Shown: one piece after another, positions 1 through 5,621 of the stretch | Position numbering within the stretch: the first letter of the stretch is position 1 | Layout: each line of letters starts with the position of its first letter | Assembly: GCA_964648365.1 (NCBI GenBank) | Contig: CAZYLK010000154.1 | Span: 1 to 15,353 of the forward strand | From: SURF-32 sp964648365 | Lineage (GTDB): Bacteria; Planctomycetota; Phycisphaerae; UBA1845 | DNA: 15,353 nt | Reading direction: 5' to 3' | The notes under the pieces: generated by a model | Databases searched by the model: none | Told to the model about the DNA's origin: nothing | The model's input: only the letters and a program-made list of their open reading frames with translations | Program-made: the position numbers and the translations under genes

Positions 1-2
1 CC

Positions 3-836
3 TTCCACGACGGCGATCCGTCGGCCGACCTGCTCATCACCCGCCCGCGCGACGGCGAACATCTGATCCGCACCGACGACACGTTGGACCTGATCGACCG
101 GCACAAGGACGAGATCGCCCTGATCCTGATGAGCGGCGTGAACTACTTCACCGGCCAGCTCTTCGACATGGAGCGGATCACCGCCCAGGGCCGGGCGGCC
201 GGCTGCCGGGTGGGGTGGGATCTGGCCCACGCGGCCGGCAACGTGCCCCTGCGCCTGCACGACTGGGGGCCGGATTTCGCCTGCTGGTGCTCCTACAAGT
301 ACCTCAACTCCGGCCCGGGGGCGGTCGCCGGATGCTTCGTGCATGAGCGGCACTCGCGCGACTCGTCGCTGCCCCGATTCGGCGGGTGGTGGGGCAATGA
401 CCCCAGCACGCGGTTCCGGATGCATCTGGAGCCGGAGTTCATCCCCCGTGAGGGCGCCGACGGCTGGCAGATCAGCAACCCGCCGATCCTGGCGATGGCC
501 CCGGTGAAGGCGTCGCTTGACCTCTTCGACGCGGCCCGGATGGACGCCCTGCGGGAGAAGTCTCTTGCGCTGACCGGCTACCTGGAGTATCTGGTCGATC
601 AGTCGCCCCGCGGCGTCTTCGAGTTGATCACGCCACGCGACGTAAACGCCCGTGGCTGCCAGCTTTCCATCCGGATGCTCGACCGTCCCAAGGACCGGTG
701 GGCGGCGCTGAACGCCGCGGGAATCGTCTGCGACTTCCGCCCGCCGGACGTGGTCCGGGTGGCGCCCGTGCCGCTGTACAACACGTATGCCGACGTGTGG
801 CGATTCGTGACGGTCCTGCGACAAGTGGCGCGGTGA
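3..836 (+). CDS. kynU: Kynureninase, C-terminal part (5' end outside window)
   Basis: A PLP-dependent fold type I enzyme that cleaves kynurenine to anthranilate and alanine in tryptophan catabolism or de novo NAD synthesis. The frame is open from base 3; 277 residues are visible, against roughly 410-425 for the family, so about a third of the N-terminus lies upstream. Family signatures are clear: GVNYFTGQLFDM, then WDLAHAAGN with the cofactor-contacting Asp codon at 219-221, then CSYKYLNSGPG with the PLP-binding Lys codon at 297-299. The C-terminal RVAPVPLYNTYADVWRF is also typical. An internal TTG at 84 is not the true start because kynureninase-like sequence precedes it. The gene runs in the same direction as the ribosomal cluster but is separated from it by 280 nt with its own promoter, so it is probably a separate transcription unit. 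Identity is confident; whether neighbours upstream complete a kynurenine pathway cannot be seen. Confidence 0.95.
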   Translation, partial: FHDGDPSADLLITRPRDGEHLIRTDDTLDLIDRHKDEIALILMSGVNYFTGQLFDMERITAQGRAAGCRVGWDLAHAAGNVPLRLHDWGPDFACWCSYKYLNSGPGAVAGCFVHERHSRDSSLPRFGGWWGNDPSTRFRMHLEPEFIPREGADGWQISNPPILAMAPVKASLDLFDAARMDALREKSLALTGYLEYLVDQSPRGVFELITPRDVNARGCQLSIRMLDRPKDRWAALNAAGIVCDFRPPDVVRVAPVPLYNTYADVWRFVTVLRQVAR

Positions 837-905
837 ACTGTGCGGGGCTGCTCGTGTTCACTTCCTTTGCCCTTCGTCAGGAGCACACGACCTCGGGCGG
901 GCCGA

Positions 906-925
906 CCCCGGTTTGAAAGCCGGGG
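906..925. repeat. Palindromic element with TTTGAAAG centre (possible dispersed repeat or kynU terminator)
   Basis: A perfect 6-bp stem CCCCGG (906-911) / CCGGGG (920-925) around TTTGAAAG, extendable inward by a G-T and a T-A pair to leave a TGAA loop. It lies 69 nt after the kynU stop. No T-tract follows, so a classical intrinsic terminator is not supported. A closely related sequence (GCCCCGGGT-GAAA-GCCCCGGGT) occurs at 14089-14110, which suggests a dispersed palindromic repeat family rather than a gene-specific signal. Confidence 0.5.
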
Positions 926-947
926 CTCTGATGCCGGCTCTGATCCT
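924..947. repeat. 12-bp direct repeat, two copies
   Basis: GGCTCTGATGCC (924-935) is followed directly by GGCTCTGATCCT (936-947); 10 of 12 positions match. It abuts the palindrome on its left and the 23-bp tandem repeat on its right, so three repeat structures lie side by side in the kynU-rpsJ gap. No function is apparent. Confidence 0.6.
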
Positions 948-996
948 CTCTTCCGGGCGGGTCGCGCCCTCTCTTCCGGGCGGGTCGCGCCCTCTC
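945..996. repeat. Perfect 23-bp tandem repeat, 2.3 copies
   Basis: Two identical 23-bp units (945-967 and 968-990), each beginning CCTCTCTTCC and ending GGGTCGCGC, are followed by the first six bases of a third (991-996). Each unit plus the first bases of the next can form a GGGCG/CGCCC stem with loop GGTCG (955-959/965-969 and 978-982/988-992). The array ends 26 bp before the -35 box of the ribosomal promoter. Confidence 0.85.
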
Positions 997-1022
997 CTTG
1001 GAAATTCCATGTTTGCGGGTAG

Positions 1023-1050
1023 TTGACAGGCGGCTTTCGGTAACTATCTT
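1023..1050 (+). promoter_or_regulatory. Sigma70-type promoter for the ribosomal protein cluster
   Basis: A consensus -35 box TTGACA (1023-1028), a 16-bp spacer and a -10 box TATCTT (1045-1050; 4 of 6 consensus bases). It is the best promoter-like pair I saw in the 280-nt gap and lies about 65 nt before the rpsJ start, as expected for the main promoter of an S10-type operon. It predicts a transcript start near 1057. The C-rich stretch GGCCC after the -10 box resembles a GC-rich discriminator, which in other bacteria makes r-protein promoters sensitive to ppGpp; that extension is inference. Confidence 0.7.
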
Positions 1051-1059
1051 GGCCCGTCT

Positions 1060-1078
1060 GTCGCCATTTTTCGGCGGC
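1060..1078 (+). promoter_or_regulatory. Leader hairpin near the predicted 5' end of the mRNA
   Basis: GTCGCC (1060-1065) pairs with GGCGGC (1073-1078), including one G-T wobble, around the loop ATTTTTC. It would sit within a few nucleotides of the predicted transcript start. A 5'-terminal stem can stabilise mRNA; the leader is too short to resemble the E. coli L4-controlled S10 leader. Modest confidence that it is functional. Confidence 0.35.
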
Positions 1079-1116
1079 GGATGGAACAGGATCTTTTTGC
1101 GAGGGATTGGCCCCCC

Positions 1117-1428
<312 letters not shown>

Positions 1429-1440
1429 CGTACCGCGGTG

Positions 1441-1472
1441 CCTGATCGACCGGGGCGACCGGTATCGTCAGG
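1441..1472 (+). promoter_or_regulatory. Hairpin after rpsJ
   Basis: CCTGA (1441-1445), CGA (1447-1449) and CCGG (1450-1453) pair with CCGG (1459-1462), TCG (1465-1467) and TCAGG (1468-1472). This gives 12 pairs with a T bulge, a TA bulge and a GGCGA loop. It begins 12 nt after the rpsJ stop and has no T-tract, so it may be an attenuator, processing or stability element rather than a terminator. Confidence 0.4.
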
Positions 1473-1544
1473 CTATGCCGACGGAAGCGATAGTGACAAC
1501 TCGATGCCGCGTGCGGACTGCGGGCGGCGTCGATCGGAGTTTCA

Positions 1545-1564
1545 GCCCCCTGGTGACACGGGGC
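1545..1564 (+). promoter_or_regulatory. GTGA-tetraloop hairpin before rplC
   Basis: GCCCC (1545-1549) pairs with GGGGC (1560-1564). A C-C mismatch follows, then TG/CA closing a GTGA loop (1553-1556), which fits the GNRA class. The stem ends 16 nt before the rplC start. Together with the hairpin at 1441-1472 it makes this 152-nt spacer, the longest inside the cluster, look like a control region. Confidence 0.4.
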
Positions 1565-1580
1565 CGGTGGTGAATGTGAC

Positions 1581-2231
1581 ATGTTGCCCGCAATCCTAGG
1601 CACCAAGATCGGCATGACCCGGATTCCGGACGAGCGCGGCCGCGTTGAGGCCGTGACCGTCATCAAGGCCGGCCCGTGCGTCGTGCTCCAGGTCAAGGAT
1701 GCGCAGCGCGACGGCTACCGCGCCATCCAGGTCGGGTTCGGCGACAAGAAGCCGCATCGTTCCACGCTGCCCCTCATCGGCCATGCCGCCAAGGCCGGCA
1801 CCGGCCCGAAGCAGTGGGTGCGGGAGTTTCGCCTGGAGGGCGACACGGAGATGGAGCCGGGTTCGGTTCTGACCGTCGCGACGTTTCAGGAGGCGGAAGT
1901 CGCCTGGGTCGACGTAAGCGGCGTCTCCAAGGGACGCGGCTTTGCCGGTCCCATGAAGCGCTACGGGTTCGGCGGTCAGCCCGCTTCGCACGGCACGGAG
2001 CGGAAGCACCGTTCCGCGGGCGGTATCGGCGCCAGCGCTCCCCGCGGTCGCGGCCGTTGCGTCAAGAAGGGAAAGCGCATGGCCGGTCACATGGGCCATG
2101 ACGATCGCACCGTGAAGAGTCAGCGGCTCGTCAAGGTGGACGTGGAGAACGGACTGCTGCTCGTTCGCGGCGGGGTGCCCGGGCCTAACGGCGGGCTGGT
2201 AGTGGTTCGCAAGGCGAAGACGAAGGCATAA
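1581..2231 (+). CDS. rplC: 50S ribosomal protein L3
   Basis: L3 is an early-binding 50S assembly protein whose long loop reaches toward the peptidyl transferase centre. The 216-residue product has the N-terminal LGTKIGMTRI, the KDAQRDGYRAIQVGFG segment, SKGRGFAGPMKRYGFGGQPASHG and KGKRMAGHMG, all diagnostic. The glutamine methylated by PrmB in E. coli (Gln150) corresponds to Ala153 here (GASAPRG), so that modification site is absent. The loop from 151 to 165 is slightly longer and more Arg/Lys-rich than in E. coli. The start is ATG 1581; no strong Shine-Dalgarno is present, only GGTGGTGA about 8 nt upstream. It lies 152 nt after rpsJ and 5 nt before rplD. Confidence 0.97.
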   Translation: MLPAILGTKIGMTRIPDERGRVEAVTVIKAGPCVVLQVKDAQRDGYRAIQVGFGDKKPHRSTLPLIGHAAKAGTGPKQWVREFRLEGDTEMEPGSVLTVATFQEAEVAWVDVSGVSKGRGFAGPMKRYGFGGQPASHGTERKHRSAGGIGASAPRGRGRCVKKGKRMAGHMGHDDRTVKSQRLVKVDVENGLLLVRGGVPGPNGGLVVVRKAKTKA

Positions 2232-2236
2232 CGGCG

Positions 2237-2875
2237 ATGGCCTCAATACCCGTATACAACACCGAAGGTCAGCAGACCGGTCAGATGGAAATCGACGCGG
2301 CCTGGCTCGGCGGCAAGGTCCGTCCGGCCCTGCTCAAGCAGGCCGTCGTCACCCACCTGAACCGCGTCCGCCAGTTCAGCGCCCGGACCCGCTCGCGCGG
2401 CATGATCAAAGGCTCGACGCGGAAGCTGTACCGGCAGAAGGGCACCGGCCGCGCCCGCGCGGGCAACCTCAGAACCAACATCCGGCGGGGCGGCGGCGTC
2501 GCCTTCGCCAAGCTGGGCAACAATCGTTATCTGGATCTGCCCCGCAAGATGCGGGTGCTGGCGGGCCGCAACGCGGTCCTGGCCAAAGTCGAAGCGGCAC
2601 AGGCCGCCATTATCGACGGCTTCGCTCCCGACGCGCCCAAGACCAAGGTCATGGCCAGAATGCTCACCGCCGTCGGCGCCGACGCCGGATGCGTGTTTAC
2701 GACCGCCGAGCTGGACCGCAACGTCTACCTTTCGGGGCGGAACATCCCCAAGGCCGACGTGCGGACCGTTCGCGATCTGAACGCTTACGACGTCCTCCGC
2801 CGCAAGAAGCTGATCTTCACGCGACCGGCGTTCGAGGCGTACTGCAAGCTGGTGTCAGGGCAGGGTGGAGCGTAA
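2237..2875 (+). CDS. rplD: 50S ribosomal protein L4
   Basis: L4 is a primary 23S rRNA-binding protein; its extended loop lines the exit tunnel constriction. In E. coli it also represses its own S10 operon. The product has 212 residues. The tunnel loop is recognisable as KLYRQKGTGRARAGNLRTNIRRGGGVAF (about residues 63-90), with Tyr in place of the usual Trp of PWRQKGTGRAR. The segment after it reads AKLGNNRYLDLPRKMR instead of the more common GPKPRDY-type sequence. The C-terminal half carries LDRNVYLSGRNIP and NAYDVLRRKKLIFT. The start is ATG 2237, only 5 nt after the rplC stop and lacking a clear Shine-Dalgarno, which suggests translational coupling. Confidence 0.96.
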   Translation: MASIPVYNTEGQQTGQMEIDAAWLGGKVRPALLKQAVVTHLNRVRQFSARTRSRGMIKGSTRKLYRQKGTGRARAGNLRTNIRRGGGVAFAKLGNNRYLDLPRKMRVLAGRNAVLAKVEAAQAAIIDGFAPDAPKTKVMARMLTAVGADAGCVFTTAELDRNVYLSGRNIPKADVRTVRDLNAYDVLRRKKLIFTRPAFEAYCKLVSGQGGA

Positions 2876-2905
2876 GGGAACGGACCGGATCAGGCTGGCG
2901 TTGAC

Positions 2906-3217
2906 ATGGATATTTACGAGATCATCAAACGACCGCTCGTGACCGAAAAGGGAACGCACCAGTCGACCCAGTCGCACGACGCGACCCGGTCTCAGCCGGC
3001 CCGTGGCGGCTCGTTCGCGTTCGAGGTCCACTCGGCCGCGACCAAGCCCATGATCAAGGAGGCGGTCGAGAAGATCTATCGCGTCAAGGTGCTGTCGGTG
3101 CGAACGTCGAACTATCTCGGCAAGCCCCGGCGCGTGCGGTACAAGCGTGGGCGGACGCCCGACTGGAAGAAAGCGGTCGTGGTTCTGCACCATGACCATC
3201 ACCTGGACCTGTTCTGA
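2906..3217 (+). CDS. rplW: 50S ribosomal protein L23
   Basis: L23 sits at the polypeptide exit and is the docking site for trigger factor and SRP. The 103-residue product has the standard IIKRPLVTEK start, ATKPMIKEAVEKIYRVKVLSVRT and the C-terminal RTPDWKKAVVVL. Glu14 in VTEK matches the conserved glutamate that trigger factor contacts (Glu18 in E. coli). Directly after it, residues 17-35 form a polar loop (THQSTQSHDATRSQ...) about nine residues longer than usual, before FAFEVH. The start ATG 2906 gives the family N-terminus; no good Shine-Dalgarno is adjacent. It lies 30 nt after rplD and 40 nt before rplB. Confidence 0.95.
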   Translation: MDIYEIIKRPLVTEKGTHQSTQSHDATRSQPARGGSFAFEVHSAATKPMIKEAVEKIYRVKVLSVRTSNYLGKPRRVRYKRGRTPDWKKAVVVLHHDHHLDLF

Positions 3218-3218
3218 T

Positions 3219-3243
3219 CCGAGCGCGACAGCGTCGCGATCGG
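3219..3243 (+). promoter_or_regulatory. Strong hairpin in the rplW-rplB spacer
   Basis: CCGA (3219-3222) and CGCGAC (3224-3229) pair with GTCGCG (3233-3238) and TCGG (3240-3243). This makes ten pairs with one G-A mismatch and an AGC loop. It begins 1 nt after the rplW stop. No T-tract follows and the genes continue, so a processing, stability or translation role is more likely than termination. Confidence 0.5.
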
Positions 3244-3257
3244 CCGGACGTTAGGCT

Positions 3258-4124
3258 ATGGCGATCAAGCATTACAATCCAACCTCTCCCGGGCGACGCG
3301 GCTCGACCGTCAACGACTTTGCGGAGTTGACGGACAAGAACAAGCGTCCGGAGAAGAGCCTCTGCGAACGTCTCGCCCGCAAGGGCGGCCGCAACCATCA
3401 CGGCCGCATCACCTGCCGGCATCGCGGCGGCGGCGCGCGGCGCCTGTATCGCCGCATCGACTTCAAACGAAACAAGGACGGCGTCGCGGCGACCGTCGTG
3501 GCGATCGAATACGATCCCAATCGCTCGTCGCATATCGCCCTGCTTGAGTATGCCGACGGCGAACGGCGATACATCCTCGCCCCCGTCGGCCTGAAAGCGG
3601 GCCAGACGATCGAGAGCGGGCCGGATGTCGAACCCAAGGTCGGCAACGCCCTCCCGCTCAAGCGCATTCCCACCGGCCTGACCGTTCACAACGTCGAAAT
3701 GCACATTGGACAAGGCGGAAAGCTCGTGCGCAGCGCAGGGACTTCCGCCAAGTTTCTTTCCCGCGAGGGCGGCTGGGCCATCATCGTGCTCCCGTCCGGC
3801 GAAATGCGCCAGGTTCGCGAGGAGTGCCGGGCGACGATCGGCCAGGTGGGCAACGCCGAGCACCAGGGGATTAACTGGGGCAAGGCGGGGCGCACGCGTC
3901 ATCGTGGTCGCCGTCCGCACGTTCGCGGAACGGCCAAGAACCCGGTCGCGCACCCGCTGGGCGGTGGCGAGGGTCGCAGCGGAGGCGGTCGGCATCCGTG
4001 CAGTCCGCGCGGCGTGCTCGCCAAGGGCGGGCGCACGCGGTCGCCGAAGAACCCGTCGAATCGGCGGATCCTGCGCCGTCGTCGCAGCCGTCGGTATGGC
4101 CAGCTTCCGATTCCGAAGAAGTAG
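3258..4124 (+). CDS. rplB: 50S ribosomal protein L2
   Basis: L2 is needed for subunit association and lies close to the peptidyl transferase centre. The product has 288 residues, slightly above the usual 273-280. Recognisable stretches are MAIKHYNPTSPGRRG, GRNHHGRITCRHRGGGARRLYRRIDFKR, YDPNRSSHIALLEYADGERRYILAP and NPVAHPLGGGEGRSGGGRHP. His232 matches the near-universal His229 of E. coli L2. The flanking residues differ: Ala231 instead of Asp228 and Leu234 instead of His231 (VAHPLGGGEG against VDHPHGGGEG). The C-terminus is very basic (RRILRRRRSRRYGQLPIPKK). The start is ATG 3258 with no obvious Shine-Dalgarno. The antisense strand is open over part of this gene only because of GC-rich codons. 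Confidence 0.97.
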   Translation: MAIKHYNPTSPGRRGSTVNDFAELTDKNKRPEKSLCERLARKGGRNHHGRITCRHRGGGARRLYRRIDFKRNKDGVAATVVAIEYDPNRSSHIALLEYADGERRYILAPVGLKAGQTIESGPDVEPKVGNALPLKRIPTGLTVHNVEMHIGQGGKLVRSAGTSAKFLSREGGWAIIVLPSGEMRQVREECRATIGQVGNAEHQGINWGKAGRTRHRGRRPHVRGTAKNPVAHPLGGGEGRSGGGRHPCSPRGVLAKGGRTRSPKNPSNRRILRRRRSRRYGQLPIPKK

Positions 4125-4138
4125 GTGACAAACGCGGC

Positions 4139-4159
4139 ACCGCTCGAACGTCGGGCGGT
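4139..4159 (+). promoter_or_regulatory. Hairpin in the rplB-rpsS spacer
   Basis: ACCGCTCGA (4139-4147) pairs with TCGGGCGGT (4151-4159): nine pairs including one T-G wobble, around an ACG loop. It starts 14 nt after the rplB stop and ends 24 nt before the rpsS start, leaving the GAGG ribosome binding site (4173-4176) free. Confidence 0.45.
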
Positions 4160-4183
4160 CCGGTGGTTGATTGAGGATTGGCA

Positions 4184-4456
4184 ATGTCGCGTTCGCAGAA
4201 AAAAGGCCCCTACGTCGACGAGAAGCTGTATCGCCGGGTGGTGCGCTTGAAGCAGCAGGGCGCGACGACGCCGCTGCGGACATGGGCCCGCTCGTGTACG
4301 ATCGTGCCCGAGTTCGTGGGGCAGAAGTTCGAGATTCACAACGGCAAGAACTTCCACTCGCTGTTCGTGACGGAAGACATGGTCGGCCACAAGCTTGGCG
4401 AGTTCAGCCCGACGCGTTCGTTCCGCGGGCACACGGCCGGCAAGAAGGGTAAGTAG
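4184..4456 (+). CDS. rpsS: 30S ribosomal protein S19
   Basis: S19 lies in the 30S head and contacts S13 and the A-site region. The 90-residue product has a normal length and the family core: SRSQKKGPYVDEKLYRRV, IVPEFVGQKFEIHNGKNFHSLFVTEDMVGHKLGEFSPTRSF and the RGHTAGKKGK tail. I took ATG 4184 as start: GAGG at 4173-4176 is spaced 7 nt and the resulting MSRSQKKGP matches the family. A TTG two codons upstream (4178) is in frame but unneeded. Confidence 0.96.
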   Translation: MSRSQKKGPYVDEKLYRRVVRLKQQGATTPLRTWARSCTIVPEFVGQKFEIHNGKNFHSLFVTEDMVGHKLGEFSPTRSFRGHTAGKKGK

Positions 4457-4508
4457 CGGTGGCGAGGTCGGTCGGCGGTACGTCGAGACAGGCCGAGGCA
4501 GGCGGAAC

Positions 4509-4847
4509 ATGAACGGTTTTGACTGGTACGCAAAGCATCGATTCGCTCGGATCAGCCCCAGCAAGGCCCGGCTGGTCATCGACCAGGTTCGCGGGCTGCG
4601 CTGTGACGAGGCGCTGGAAGCGCTCCGGTTCAACGGGCGCCGGGCGGCCGGCATGATCCAGCGGGTCATCAAGTCCGCGATGGCCAGCGCCGACGAGGCC
4701 GAGGCCGACATGCGGAATCTGTACATCAGCGAGGCGCGGATCGATCCGGGTCCGACGTATCCTCGCTGGCAGCCGAAGGATCGCGGACGTGCCCATCCGA
4801 TCCTGAAGCGCACGAGCCATATTTTCATCGGGGTGTCGGATAAGTAG
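4509..4847 (+). CDS. rplV: 50S ribosomal protein L22
   Basis: L22 helps fold 23S rRNA, and its beta-hairpin lines the exit tunnel beside L4. The 112-residue product has AKHRFARISPSKARLVIDQVRGL near the start and RAHPILKRTSHIFIGVSDK at the end. The hairpin tip (residues 80-93) reads PGPTYPRWQPKDRG, where most bacteria have something like EGPSMKRIMPRAKG. Two basic tip residues are therefore replaced by Tyr-Pro and Trp-Gln, a notable change in the tunnel constriction. ATG 4509 is the chosen start, since upstream in-frame sequence overlaps rpsS and is not family-like. It lies 52 nt after rpsS. Confidence 0.95.
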   Translation: MNGFDWYAKHRFARISPSKARLVIDQVRGLRCDEALEALRFNGRRAAGMIQRVIKSAMASADEAEADMRNLYISEARIDPGPTYPRWQPKDRGRAHPILKRTSHIFIGVSDK

Positions 4848-4859
4848 CAGTGGTGCGGC

Positions 4860-4877
4860 GCCCGCCGGCAGGCGGGC
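4860..4877 (+). promoter_or_regulatory. Hairpin before the rpsC ribosome binding site
   Basis: GCCCGCC (4860-4866) pairs perfectly with GGCGGGC (4871-4877) around the loop GGCA. It starts 12 nt after the rplV stop and ends 14 nt before the GAGGAG Shine-Dalgarno at 4892-4897. It could isolate the rpsC initiation region from translation of rplV, or be a short palindromic repeat. Confidence 0.45.
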
Positions 4878-4903
4878 CTGCGACCGGGTTCGAGGAGCGT
4901 AGC

Positions 4904-5602
4904 TTGGGTCAGAAAATCCATCCAACCGGGTTTCGCGTCGGGATCACCGAAGACTGGCGGTCCCGCTGGTACGCGCCCAAGGCCGCGTACGGCGAGTTTC
5001 TGATCGAAGATCAGAAGATTCGCACGTTCATCGACGAACGCTGCAACAAGCAGCCGCCCTACGCCGCGGTCTCCAAGGTCGAGATCGAGCGCACGCGCAG
5101 CGAGGTCGTCGTGGTGCTCCACACCGGGCGTCCGGGCCTGGTCATCGGCCCGCGCGGCGCCGAGGTCGACAAGCTCCGCGAAGCCCTGGAAGACCTGATC
5201 GACCGCAAGGTCGAGATCCGCATCATGGAGGTCAAGCTGCCCGATACCAACGCCCAGCTCGTGGCGGAGGGTATCGCGGAGGGTCTTAAGAAGCGCGGCG
5301 GCTTCCGCCGCGTCATCAAGCAGAAGTGCGAGGCGGCCATGACCGCCGGAGCGCGCGGCATCAAGGTCCACTGTGCCGGCCGGCTGGCGGGGGCGGAAAT
5401 GGCCCGCCGCGAGACGCAGATTCGCGGGTCGATTCCGCTGCACACGCTTCAGGCGCACATTGACTACGGCTATGCGATCGCCCGGACGACCTACGGCACG
5501 ATCGGCATCAAGGTGTGGCTCTATCACGGACGTTACGGCGAGGAGGGCGAGTCCCTGCCGCGTGACGGTCGGCGCGAGGGTCGTCGCGGCAAGCGGGGTT
5601 AA
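4904..5602 (+). CDS. rpsC: 30S ribosomal protein S3
   Basis: S3 forms part of the mRNA entry channel and contributes to ribosomal helicase activity. The start is the TTG at 4904: it yields the family N-terminus (M)GQKIHPTGFRVGI, and a strong Shine-Dalgarno GAGGAG (4892-4897) lies 6 nt upstream. In-frame GTG codons at 4850 and 4853 would add an unrelated 17-18 residues. The product has 232 residues. The KH domain carries its GXXG loop as GPRG (82-85). The basic stretch KKRGGFRR (129-136) corresponds to the region holding the helicase-linked Arg/Lys residues of E. coli. The C-terminal domain shows AGRLAGAEMARRE and YGTIGIKVWLYHG, and the tail is Arg/Gly-rich. Confidence 0.95.
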   Translation: MGQKIHPTGFRVGITEDWRSRWYAPKAAYGEFLIEDQKIRTFIDERCNKQPPYAAVSKVEIERTRSEVVVVLHTGRPGLVIGPRGAEVDKLREALEDLIDRKVEIRIMEVKLPDTNAQLVAEGIAEGLKKRGGFRRVIKQKCEAAMTAGARGIKVHCAGRLAGAEMARRETQIRGSIPLHTLQAHIDYGYAIARTTYGTIGIKVWLYHGRYGEEGESLPRDGRREGRRGKRG

Positions 5603-5621
5603 CGGCAAGGTTGGGAGCAAT

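Noticed and set aside
852..890. TCGTGT/ACACGA stem after kynU as a terminator
   Set aside because: Six pairs closing a 27-nt loop, no T-tract; too weak to call.
945..996. Possible CRISPR-like repeat
   Set aside because: The units are directly adjacent without spacers, and no cas gene is present.
1081..1116. ATG 1081 as the rpsJ start or a leader peptide
   Set aside because: Gives a 12-residue extension unlike any S10 I know; the GTG at 1117 gives the normal length.
2902..2930. TTGACA at the rplW start as an internal promoter
   Set aside because: No acceptable -10 box at 15-19 bp; the hexamer overlaps the start codon.
3084..4283. A 399-codon minus-strand frame over rplW-rplB-rpsS
   Set aside because: Antisense shadow of three well-supported genes.
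4850..4903. GTG at 4850 or 4853 as the rpsC start
   Set aside because: Adds non-family residues, while TTG 4904 has GAGGAG at 6 nt and gives the standard GQKIHP N-terminus.
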